NCBI RefSeq assembly: GCF_015832195.1
Contig: NC_052046.1
Span: forward strand, 32,392,911-32,456,910
DNA from: Motacilla alba alba
Taxonomy: Eukaryota > Chordata > Aves > Passeriformes > Motacillidae
Length of the DNA stretch: 64,000 nt
Direction of reading: 5' to 3'
Part shown: one piece after another, positions 1 to 12,310 of the stretch
Numbering within the stretch: position 1 is the first letter of the stretch
Layout: every line of letters starts with the position of its first letter
Program-made: the position numbers and the translations under genes
Notes under the pieces: model-generated
The model's input: the letters and a program-made list of their open reading frames with translations, nothing else
The model's database searches: none
What the model was told of the DNA's origin: nothing

Positions 1-3000
1 CCTGTTTGAAATCTGCATAATAAAATTTCAAGTGTTTGTCTTTTTGAACAGAGAGACCTCCTAGACAGAGCTGGCAGAGCAAATCAGATATTCCACTTTA
101 GAGAAAATTTTTCAAGCCTGCAGCATAGTTCCTGAGTTTGAAACGTGTAAGTTTGCAAACATCTTGAAGAATCACAGAAAGGTGATTCACTTCTCTGTTC
201 TGCTGCTGTCGGTGGGCAGTGGTGGAGCGCTCTTCCGGTCCGGCCTTTGGCAGCAGGTGCATGAGGTGCCCCACTGCTCTTTCCTGACAAAATATGCTGG
301 GACAAGTGGGTAACAGATCATCCTCCAGAATTAAACCAGGCTCTGTCACTTTCCAGGAGTACACACAGATTTGTAGTGATCAAATGGGCAGATTTGCACT
401 GCAGAAATTCCTAGGATTATTCCCAAGGATAAATTAATGAAATTCATTCCAGCCAACCTGGGAAGATGAAGTAATTTTTGATAAATTCATAAACTTTATT
501 ATATTGTTGTTAAAAAATAATTTTCTTGCAAAGTAAATTTGCAGTTACTCATATATGCTGTTCTGGACTATACTCATTTTTTCAGGACATGCAATTCTCC
601 AACAATGTAGTGCTTATGCAATTTTGTAAATAAACAAGGCCTGTACTATTCTGGATGCTAAAACTTAACTTCCATTAGTGGGATTATCCTTAATATTCAT
701 AGTTTTTGTGTCTATTTTATTATGGTAATTAACTTGTTGGGGGGTTTTTTAGGTTTTTTTCTGGGTTTGAGGAGATTTTTAATATATTTTCCTGTTGTAT
801 TAAAAGAAACAGGGGAGACAGCATCTAACTGGTATCACTTCCTAATGCAGACTGGTAGATATGTCTTAGATATTTTCATTTTATAGATTAAATTCCTATA
901 TACCTGAAAAATTTAACTTCCATTAGACCAGCTTGCTTGAAGCCCCATTTTACCCAGCCCTGAACACTCCCAGAATTTGAGCATTTTTTACAGTTATGCA
1001 TTCAAGCAGCATCAGAAAACAGAGTTATTTATGAACACTTTGAGAGCCAGTAAATGCTGAAGGCAGGGGCTCAGCATGCCATAAAAACATGCAGAGTCCC
1101 TGGAAAGATTCAAATTTCTTTGGGACAAGGCCTAAAGCAACCAGGCCTAGCTCTAAATTCGGCTCTGATATGGGTTGGACTCCACCTATTTCTTCTGGTT
1201 TTCCTCTGATCTTTTTATCTAAATGAGCTGATTGGAGATGACTAAAATGATCTAATAAAAATTGTTTCAGAAAGTTGCTGCCTGTTTTAGCATCCCTCAA
1301 CATGTGGAGCTTCACTAATAGGCAGATATTAATAATAATGTGTAGTTTAATAGTGAAATTCTCTCCAGAAGATATGTTTGAGATTATTGCTATATATTTT
1401 CTAAACCATGTATTAAAACTGCTTTTGCTCAGAGGTTAATGTACTGTGAAAGGTAGGTTTTAATGCATGTGTATGCCATGGGCTATTTCAGACTTAGCAA
1501 GCTGTAGAAAGCTTTATTAGAATTCTTTCATGTATGCAGTGGTTCTGGGTAGTTTGGTCTTAATTTTCTTGAATTAGTTGAAAAATGGCAAAAACATGAA
1601 GTATATCTTTCTGTGAGTCTGAATTTTCCTCATAAATTTGCAAACTGTGCTTCAGTCTTACTGCCTTAACACTGAGTGTTGTCTGAAGTCATGTTTAGCA
1701 CCATTTTTCTCCTCCTCTAGGGATATCTGCTATAAGTATGTGAGTCCGTCCATTCAGGCTGTTCACTGAGCACTTTCCACAGTTTATTCGGTCTTTCCAC
1801 CGCTACATATATTCTTAATTGTCTTGCTTTGTGAACTGAAATGAAAGCACTGTGTTGTTGCGTCATTAGTACCATATATCACGTTTGTTTATAGCTGGAG
1901 TGAATAAAGGCATTTAGGATATTCATTGGTTTTAATTAGTGACACTATTAGCTTCCTTCCTAGAGTTTTCCTATACTAATGTCTTTGAGCTCAATCATTC
2001 CTGTCTTTCCAGTCCTGAACACAAGAATGTGTCTTCCGTTGCTCCAATATTCATTGATATTATCAGTGTACTGTCCAAAGATGCTCTGGCCCACTGAATT
2101 AATTTAGTAGTATGCAGTTAGTGACTGGATGTGATGGCTTTTGAGAGACAAGTGCCATATAAAAAACAACTTGGTCAAAAAAGGATGCTTTAATCTGGGT
2201 TACCTTTTTTGCCTAAGAGATGTATTTCCTTTCTTTAGTTTACTAACAAAAGTTACACAGAGGATAACTTTGTTGTATTACTACAAAATGTTTGAGCAAG
2301 ATGTTGCTTAAAAAAAAAAAAAAAAAGAAAGAAAAAACCCCAAACTTGAGTTTTGTTTGCACCTCAGTTGGAAAGTTTTGGAACAGATAAAGTTACCTTA
2401 CTGTTAGTCACCTCTCAGTCCATTTTTCTCAATAGCAACTCAACATTTCTCAAAAGTGTTTCACACTTAGAATTGCTTTGCAAATATTACCACTATATTC
2501 CAGCAGCACTGTTAGACATTGTTGCCTTGAATATCACCTGTGATAAAGCAACCCATGATGCAGTTTGTTCTTTTGAGAGATGAAAATTACTGCAATTTCT
2601 GAAATAGCAGCAGATCTTGTAGAATAGTTTTTCATGAAAGTATTCATTTACTTTGCACTATCATTTGCCTTGCAGAGAGAGAAAATCACAACTGCATAAA
2701 ATAATCCCAAAGCTAGCTCATAAAATGTTCAGGCTAGAGGAAAGGTTGGGGATGGTGGTGATTAAATTACTATGGACAGCAGCTCAGGCACTTTACATGT
2801 ACAGATGAATGCAAATAGGTGGAAATTATGTGGAATTAGAGCACTCAATTGCTTCCCAAGTCTCTTACTGCAGTAACGTGATTGACATTAAACCTAATCT
2901 AGATTGCTTCCCTAATCTAGATTCTCTCTTCAGGCATTCAGTTACCTGTAAAATTTATCCAGCAAAGCACCTGAGGAAAACATTGTTCAGCCTTTTGTGT

Positions 3001-5455
3001 TGCTCCTGTCTAGCTGGCTAGCTCTATAGTTATTTTGTAATAATAATTATATGTAGTTATAATATCTATATTAACTATAGTAGCAGTTATGATAGCTAGT
3101 TACTTATTAGCCATCAGTAGATCCCAGGAAACACTACCTGCTTTTTTATATTGCTGTATAACAAAAAGGCATTTACAAGAAATACCAGCCTTACTTGCAA
3201 GCCTTACATACTTGCAAATAGTCAGGAAATTATCAGTTGAAGCAGTCAATAAGAATACAAACTGTGGAGTCAATAGTATGATGACTTTGGCTTGGCTCCA
3301 TGATGAGACTAATGCTTTTTGATCTTTCATTTCATGAGGTAAATTGCAGTGACTCAGTTAGAATATCAATATGTGTCTGTGTGACAGCTGGCATAACTAC
3401 TCTGTCTGTCTTTTCATATATTTTTGGGCATAAATTTTTCATATATTTTGTATTATATTAGGTCCTGCAGGTACAGCAGATTATAAGGGCAGATTGTGCC
3501 TCTTGGGAGGAGAGCAAAGTATACTGCAGAACAACATGTTTGGGCATGTGGAATGAATGGAATGAAAATTTTTGAGCAGACAGAGAACATTTAGCATTGT
3601 GGCACTGGCAGACTTCAAGAAAGAGACTTTTATTTAGTAAAAGAATTAGTGAAGAAATTATTTTTTGAGGATTGTTGACCTGTAGGAAGCTACCAAATGC
3701 TGAGTATAGAGGAGGCCTTGAGGTACATTCTGATGAAGGGCAGACTTGTTCAAAATGATTTTCATTTTGAACCAGAAGAACAAAATTGCATTTTTCAAAT
3801 GTTACCATTTGAGAGTCTAGGATCTCTACTGAAACCTAACATTGAATATTGAAAGAGTTTTTGGGTCTGAAGCATATTCTGCTTAGGAAGTAGGCTAGTA
3901 AATCCACCTGAAAACTGTATTCCATGTCAGGTCCTGAGAAAGCATTTTTTTGCTTATAATTTCTCTGCTTAATGCCCTTGGGTAGCACAGTATTAGGATA
4001 TAAACGAAAAAAACAAGACTGTTTTGGTGTAAAATGTGTTTGTTTATAATCCTATTTCATCAGGATCCTCCCTGTGTCTGTAGTGAGTAATTAACTGCAG
4101 TCATGTTGTCTCTTTGTCGATGACATGCGTTATTTTCCGAAAAAGTTTCATAGTTTCACCAAAAGCAATGGGGGAAAATCTCACCGTCACAGTAATTTGG
4201 AATCATTTTTGTCTTCTAGGTAGAAGATGGGGTTAAAATCCAGGAGGGAAAGAAACATTGTTTTTCTCACTACTAGAAGGATATTTTGACATTTAAAATC
4301 TACTTTCATCTCTGAAGTCTCTCCCTTTTCTTTCTCTTCTATGCACATTCTCTGGACGGATTAAAGGAAAAAAAAGGCAAAATCTTCAGATGGATTTGAT
4401 CTGGTCAGTTTTTACTATGAAAATCTATGTTCACAGAGAAATTATTTACAGGAATGCTTGTTTCTGAATCCCAGCCAACAGTGAATGTCAGGAAGGCAAA
4501 GTGGCTCAGCCCTGCAAATGTCTTTTGCCTATCTACAAAGCCCAAAACACATTAGGTTGTAAATTGCAGCTTTTATTGAGTAAAGGCATCTCTGGTATTC
4601 AGTAGTCACTAAAAATTGACATTTAAAGGTAGTAAGTTACAATTTTGTACTTGTGGGTTTTTTCTGGGCATCTATGTTTACCAGGTTTATTTGTGGCATG
4701 TAACATAGGGCTAGGTGAATTTCAAATGAGCCTTCTAAGATAAATTAGTGTGTTTGTACCACAACACTACTTGAAATTCTAATAACTATTGGCAAACTTT
4801 AGATATGTCTAGGAACAAAACCAAAGTTATTATTTCCTATTTCGTTTTTCCCTACTTCACTTTGACTGGGCAGTGTTCTTGCTGTTCAATTTTACTGGAA
4901 GTGATTGCTTTTCTTGAATATTTGGAATAGTCTAGTTGAAATTGCTTTGCATGGAATATACATACAAGAGATCATACTTTCAGTTGGCTGATGATACTTA
5001 CCTATAAATGCAAAGTAAAATCCTGATAAATATGGTATTTTCTGTGTATTATCTTGTGTCTTAGGAATTTTAGTTTGGTATGCATAACAGTTTTTCTTTA
5101 GAAATATTCACCCATGAGAACTCTGGTTCTGAATTGTTTTGATTGGTTTACACCTATATTTTTATATGTACAATCAGATTAAATTCTGTCCTATTTGCAT
5201 CCTTTATCATGCAAATCAAAATACAGTTTGGCCCAAGCAGGCTTTTTCTCCATTTTCTGTTATGCTTTAATTTCCCAGTAGTTAACATTTCCCCCACTCC
5301 ACAAAATGCAGCTTTGTTTTCTGCTTTTGAATATACAAGCTTTTCATTTTGCTGTGGAGGACATTCTATTTTTTTCCCTGATAGTAATATTACAGACTAC
5401 AGTTCTAATATCATGTATATTATTTAATGTAATAGCTCTATTCTGATCACCTCAC
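1..5455. other. AT-rich non-coding stretch
   Basis: I see no gene, RNA or recognisable transposon here. The open frames are all under about 120 codons, lie on both strands and resemble no family I know. The stretch holds scattered homopolymer runs, including an A-run at 2310-2326, and a short G/T-rich piece near 738-770. Confidence 0.7.
2310..2337. repeat. A-rich homopolymer tract
   Basis: A run of 17 A followed by GAAAGAAAAAA. It could be an old retroposon tail, but no element body is recognisable upstream. Confidence 0.8.
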
Positions 5456-8400
5456 TGTGTGTGTGTCTTTGCTTCTTTGCTGTCCTGGCTCACTGGAGCA
5501 CTGAGATTTGGGGAAGATGGTGCTCAGAGGAACATCACTTCCTACAGTTGATGTCACAGCAAAATGAGGGTATATAAAGTTTACAGATTATAAAAATCCA
5601 GTCTGCACCCAGAAGGTCCTCCAAGCAGACAGGATAAATCGGTACCATTAGGGCTGGTTCTGCAGCTCATATCGCTGGTGAATGCTCTTAAAATCAAAAG
5701 GTTATTTGGATTTCTCTCCACAGGCTGTGTTGTCAAGTTCAGCAGAGAATTTTGCCATAAATATTTTTTTATTAGAAATCACCATGAAAATAGTGGTGGA
5801 ACATATTCATGGCTGTGGCATTCAACTTTTTGAGGCACAGAAACCTCTCAGACTATACTCACATCCTGAACAAGAAGTTTATCTTGCAGTTTCCTTCGGA
5901 ATAAGTAGTAGGATGTATTTTTTGCATTTCTGAGATATGGGGGATTGTTGGAAAATAATTTAGCGTTTTTCTCATTTCAGGATCACCAGTAGCGATGGGA
6001 AAAGTACCCAGATTTTCCTTCTCTTGGGAACCACATGGGTCAGACAGAAAACAGTATAAGTAGTTTGGGGTGTTAATGATGATGAATTTAAGAGCAAGTC
6101 TGGCCACAGGAGGAAATTAATTCTGCAGCAGAAATTAACTTCAGACAGTACACATTTCTGAGTTCTTATGGAGATGTTTGTTGGAGGAGAAACATCTAGA
6201 ATTTCAATTACTGAGAAAATAGTTTAAATGAAGTATTCATTTTCAGCTGAGGGCTAATTAAAAATGGCATGTTATCTGTCCTCTGTGTGTCTCTAATGAA
6301 GACAGAAATGTGTGGTTTGTAAGCCAGAACATCTTTCAGAGTCATGGTCTATTATGTCACCAGCTGCATAAAATGCAGACATTTGGGATAAGTACAAACC
6401 AATTTCAGCCTTGTGACCATGATCAGAATTGGATAATAATGCTTAAATAAGTAAAATTATTTTAAGAAAATACCTGTTACAAAAATGTGAAGGTTAAGGT
6501 CAAACATGAAGAAAACCACTTTTTTTTTTTTCCAGTTTCTATACTGATGGTCACACATGATAACATTTAAAGATGACTACAGATATGTTAGTATGATCAT
6601 GTATTTTTTCTGATAGTACAAATCTTGCACGATCTAGTAATTCTTAGACACGTTGGTTGCACCATCAGATTGTTGAAATTTGTATTTTAAAGATATTTCA
6701 TCAGTAAAAAAGCTTAGTGTCTAGACAGAAATAAGATTACCAGAAAGTTTCAAGATGATGAGTGGATTTTTCTGGCACTCAATCAGGTGGACAGCTTAAG
6801 CAAATATAATAATTTTACTAATTGCTTTGAAGAGTCTTACTTTATCTCCATATTACCTTTAAAATGCATCAATGTAACAGTTAGCTGTGCATTGAACAGG
6901 TTTTGTTGAAATTAAGTAGGGGATAAAGAAAATATACCTCCTAATAGTTACTGTGAAATGTTACAATTAATCCCTCTAGGTTAGATGAAGCTACAGAATG
7001 TAAGTTTAAAACATTGAAATTTTAAGTAGTGTAAGCATTTCCTAACTAAACCCTGGGTTATGAGAGCACCTTTTTCAATCCTTTGCAGCTATTTGCATTT
7101 AGATATCCTATAAATAAATTATTAAATACATTATTTAGAAAGTTCTGGCCCACTATTTGATTTCTGCTGTGGGTACAAAATGAGATAGCTTCATGAGTTT
7201 GAAATACACCCTAAAGTAATTAATGATGTAAAGACATTAAAATCTCATCTTAGTTTATTTTGTTCAACCCAGGCTTCCTTGCTAAACCTTCTTAAAATTA
7301 ATGAATAACTCTCCTGTGCATTAGGATTTGGGTATCACTGTTTTATGTATTTTCTGGAATAATTAATGCTGTGACATCTGACAGCAGGGCCAAATTGCAT
7401 TGTTACTGTTAATTAACCTTGGATTTTAGAAAAGAAACAGGGAAAAAACCACTAAGACTTGGAAATAAAATTTCAAAGTACTTTCATAAGTGCATTTGTT
7501 TCAAGTGTGAAATATGTCTATAAATTCCATATTCTATAGGAATGCTACTTGGACATAGCAATTTCTCTTTTTATTATTTAAATTGAAGCAGAGTATGTAA
7601 TTTGTCAAAGAGGAAAACAAACTATTTAACTAATTTTCTTCCACAAATCTATTTTTGCTTCAAGGTTAAACTGAGCCATGAGAAACCCTGTAAATTCATT
7701 GTATTCTAATGCTTGTGCTTTAGAAAACCATAGTATTTTCAGCAACTCTAGTATATGTTACATGGTTAAATAAAACATGTTTCTCAGTGCAAATCAGCTG
7801 AGCCCACACTGGGTCAACATCAGCTGAGGAATTCATCAGGAACTGCAGAAAGAAGCTAGATTATGGTCTCAATGAGTTTTCCAAGGATCCGTGAGAATTC
7901 ATAACAAAGAGGAAACTATGACAGAAAATAGAGGTGAATTTTTTGCTGTGTAACCAGTGAATATTTTAATTTTTTATTTTACGAATGTAAGTCATTAGTG
8001 ATGTAAACTTGTGGTGAGAAGGTACATGCATGTGATAGGTAGGGAGTGTGCTCTCCCCGGTGAAGCTTTGTCAGAGCAGGCAACAGGCATTGAACAGTGC
8101 AAGAGCAAAGGGCTGGGCAGCCATGCAGAAAGCACAATTAGTATGGATGAGAAATTGAAGAGGGGACTGCTAGCAACTCAGATGTTTCAAAAAATAAAAA
8201 GAAGAATTTCCATTTGTTGAGAGAAATTTAGTCTACTTTTAGCATTATCTAAATTTACATAAGTTTGCATAACTGGAACAATCCATTCTGAGGTTATCAC
8301 CTCCTTCACATGTGACAAGTTCATATGTATTATATGTCGATGAAGAGAAAAATACCTACATTTAGATTAAGAGTTAAACTGTTGAGACCATAAATGTCTA

Positions 8401-8739
8401 AGGAAGTATTAAAGTCCAGAGAGATTAGATGGATAGGCCCATTTGTACATGAATGTTTTACAACAGTGTCACTCTTTAGGAAAAGGTCAGAAATATCGGA
8501 GTGTCTTCTTGTCTTTCAAAGTAGTCAGGTAACAGTAGCAGTAAGGATCAACATGTTGAGATGATTTCAAGACTATGAATATACATTTCCATGGAGAAGA
8601 TATTTGCATTTTTTTCAAGATGCAAATTCCACCTTTGTTAGGTAATGCCTTGATAGAAGTGTTCCAGAAAATACCAGAAGAAATAAAATGAAAATACTCA
8701 TTTTCAATTCTGTGAATTTTTTGGAATGTGATTTTCCCA
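5456..8739. other. AT-rich non-coding stretch
   Basis: It starts with a short GT dinucleotide run (5456-5466). No coding frame or repeat family is recognised. The parts 6230-6430 and 7360-7430 contain homeodomain-like TAATTA words and look less degraded than simple AT drift, but that impression cannot be tested without an alignment. Confidence 0.6.
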
Positions 8740-9065
8740 AGTAAAAGTGTGTTACCACATTGAATTGCTGCACCTTGTAAGCCTGCCTGCCCTCAGAGGA
8801 ATGGAGACTTGCCAGGCAGGTGGGATACAGGAAAATGTTGAGGTAGGAACGGCAATCTGGTGTGTGTGCACCCCGTGGTGGCAGTGTAGACACATTCTGG
8901 GGAGCCTGCAAAGAGGCAGTCATCCCCATCCCTACCATGGGGCTGTGTCTGCAGCTCTTGTAGATTGTTTCTTCCTGGTGCAGATCTCTCACCTGTGTCC
9001 AGGCTGTTCTGTCAGCCCAGGTGCACAGCTTATGTGGTGGGGAGGTGTCCACCTACTCTGAGGCA
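8740..9065. other. GC-enriched patch with overlapping open frames on both strands
   Basis: About 320 bp is visibly richer in G and C than its flanks. It has a 104-codon frame on the plus strand (8747-9061). A 145-codon frame on the minus strand (8615-9052), the longest in the window, covers most of it. Neither frame shows a signal peptide, domain or motif I recognise. Overlapping frames on both strands are what low stop-codon density in GC-richer DNA produces. It may be an unrecognised old repeat or a non-coding exon. I do not call it a gene. Confidence 0.4.
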
Positions 9066-12000
9066 TCACCACAATGAAGAGAGTGGAACAATCCAAAGAT
9101 AGGTGCAGTGTAACTTTCATGTAGCTTCTGTTTGAAGGTTTGTTTGAAAGGTGGAAATCAATCTGCACTACAGAGATCACATGGAGCATAAATGATTTAG
9201 CATGAAAGAGTTAATACAAATTTTATTTCTGTATCTTCCATCAAAACTCATCAATTTATCACTAGTAAGGTATGACAGAAAGAATGAAATTAAAATTCTA
9301 TTGTAAAGGCATTAAATCAAACAATGATTACTTTAGCTGATGTTTTAAAACTAGTTTTTTCAGTACCCATGCTTTTTTGTAAGTACTGAAAGGTACCCAG
9401 TATATTTATGAATAAGTGCAATTTCTGGGTATAAGACAAATTTTAAATTCACTAAGAATATGTCACCTTAGGGTACTTTTAAACATAGATTTTGTAATTG
9501 CTGCAAAATTGTATGAGAAATTAAAATTCTATTAATCTTTATTGTGCAGGTTTCTATAGGAATCAACAATAGAAATTACATTTTTATAAATATAGAAAAC
9601 ATAAATAACCTTCTTGGATTTTCCTTCTAGTTCCATCTCAGTTAACAGGCCTTTATTTAAAAATCCTATTAAACAAAGCGAGTTTATCTGTTTAATCCTG
9701 TGATTTTCTGAGAGAGAACATTGTGGAACTGTCTTAAACCAGATCAAGAGCGTATTGATCCTTCTGCAAAAGACTTACTGTTACTTTTTCCTGATTGCTT
9801 ATTTTTAAAGGGAAAAAGGTTATCTGATATGCCATCATCCAACATTTAAAGCTTCTAAAGCAAAATATGCATTTTAGCTACTTCTGATGCATCCTTATCC
9901 ATTAGTACAGTGTTCAGCTAATGCTTAAACAGTCTGCAGTTTTTAAACTTTCTTATTTATGGGAGCTATTTTTGGGGTAAAGGAAGGAGAATAATACATG
10001 GAAGGAATTATTCACCTCTAATCTCTAGAGAGAAACTGTAGAAAATCCTTGCATACCATGTAATTCCCTTTTTTAACTAGTGTATAATTTGACTTCAGCC
10101 CACAGGCAAAATAGAAGGTTCACTGTTTTTGGTTGCTATCTGTAGCTCTATGGTAACATTTCTCTTGAAATTAGTAACATGAAAAATATAGTTAACACAG
10201 TACTGGTCTCAGAGTCCAAGTCATCAAAAAGAAAAAGAAAAGTGGCAAGATTAATTTTCCAGTATTTTCACCACCTGAGGTGGCATTGTTTCAAGAAATG
10301 CAAGCCAGCAGGGCCAAAGGGTTTGTTTGTATTCATCCTTTTAATTACAACTCCAAGGAAATACAGTGGATTTTGACTCATAGTGAAAGTAAACATGAAC
10401 TGTGTATTTGTATGGCCAAAATGAAAAACCAAAATCTGTCATTCCTTTCAGCATTTAGATATTCTATCTGACACAAATCCAATTGTTTTTCATTCACTCA
10501 TAAATAAAGCATGGGACAGATGTGCTAGGTTTACAAATGGCTGGAGAAGGAGATGGTGTTTATAGACTGCCTTTCTTTTGCCCTCTGTTGCTAGAGATAA
10601 GAGAAATCCAAATTGACTTGCTTCCTCTGCCTGAGGCATTTTAAACTCACAGCTCCCTGTGTCTGCAGCATGCTCTGTGTTTCTGTATGTAGCAGTATGG
10701 CTTCAACTCCTCATGGCTGCTCTAAGATTTTGGTAGAGGAAGGTGTTGCAAAAAAAGAGTACTGAGATGATCATTGGATTTTTGGAAAAGCAATGCAAGT
10801 ATCATGCTGAAAGGACAGAGTATCTGTTTTTTCATCTGCTGCATCCTGTGCCTGAGGGATAGGGTGAATTTCTCTTTTGCAGCCTCCACAAACACACCCT
10901 CTTCAGTGTGTCCAGCAGTTATGTACGTACTTCCAAGGGCACTCATTTGGGGCATCACCACCCCTAAAGCCTACCCATTAGCCAGTTTCCCATCAGATTT
11001 GCTTCAGACCCCTGAGCTGCTGCTTTTGCAAATGTGATCACTAGCCAGGTCATGCCTTGTGCCAGCTGTTCTTCTTTCTCAACAGCCATAAATAAACAGC
11101 AAGCGAAAACCTCAGCAAATTCTGTCTTCCTTCTCAGGTCCTACACCAGAAGCTGGCTTCTCACAAGCTACAGAGGAAATTAAGTGTTCTGACTCTTTAA
11201 CTTCCCTCCCCCCAGTCCTTTGAGTAAAGCCATATTCTCTTGTGGATGAGTGGAGTTACCTGACACTCACTGCAGCAGAGCCAACCGTTGTCTCCTGGAG
11301 TAAGTTTAGGCATTCCTTAAAATAGCCTAAAATTTGTTTCTCAAAGTAAAATAGTTTCAGTTATCCTGAGACTTTTAATAGAAAATTTCAGAAGGGTGTA
11401 GCTAGCAATTTACTGTTCAGCACACACTCTATGTTGGTGGGAGGAGTGGTAAGACTTCACTCAAAATGGATTCTGGTGGTGTTGTGGAAAAAGGCTTTTC
11501 AGAAATGAGCTGACAGCTTGTCATTTGTACATTATATATTTTGTAGTTTTGATATGGTACATGAAAATTTTGTTATATCATCACTGAGCTTTCAGCTGAT
11601 TCTTGACTTAAGTTGAGGTTAGTGCAGTGATTTATATGCTCACATGCTAAGAATTTCCTATATTTTTTTCTGTTCTTCTGTTTCTTTGCTTTCTTTGTTT
11701 TCTAACTGGAAAATTACAATGGCACAGGTAAAAAAGCAGTTTACAGAAGTAAATTTAGCATCTTTACTTTTAGTGATGCTTATAAGTTGATGCCTTTTTT
11801 GTTATCTAGGGAATGTATTTTAAAAGTTCAGTATTTCTTTGCAAGCAGTAACTATTTTGTTCCAATTATTGATACAGATGATTCAGATTATTATCCAGGA
11901 CATGTTTGTGGCTACAAAATACAAGAATTGGACATAAAAGTAGCTGTTCTGGTTTTCATCACTAAAAAATTATTGTATTGCCCTTTCTTAGATGCACTTT

Positions 12001-12269
12001 AAGGCATTAAGAGTTAAGAGGATCTTAGGTAACTTTAAAGGGAAGTGATAATGAGGAATAATATATTTTTCAATATTAATTGTGAAGAAAGTTTAATCTT
12101 TCAAGGCCAAGACCTTGAGTTTGCAGGGGAAATATGAAGCCATTTCATTTTTCATTACTATTTTAACCAGGTTAGAGTTTCCAGTAAATACTTCCCCTCT
12201 CTGTTGTGCTGTCCAAAACGCAATTCTTTGCACACTTCCATGCATTCACATGCACACACGTGGATGCAC
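9066..12269. other. Non-coding stretch
   Basis: No gene or repeat family is recognised. The part about 10520-11300 is somewhat GC-richer than its surroundings, but its frames are short (87 codons or fewer) and overlap on both strands. Confidence 0.65.
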
Positions 12270-12310
12270 AAAAAACCCAAAAAAACAAAACCCACCACAA
12301 TAACAAAACA
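12270..12310. repeat. A/C-rich low-complexity tract
   Basis: Runs of A broken by CCC, CC and C. It is one of several similar A/C-rich tracts in the window (compare 16692-16761, 27672-27783 and 38217-38402). Confidence 0.8.

Noticed and set aside
5963..6062. Acceptor-like TTTTTCTCATTTCAG followed by short open frames
   Set aside because: No donor or further exon is evident; it serves as an example of how often such signals occur by chance here.
8615..9061. 145-codon minus frame, the longest in the window
   Set aside because: About one frame this long is expected by chance in 64 kb of six-frame AT-rich sequence; it overlaps a 104-codon frame on the other strand and shows no motif.
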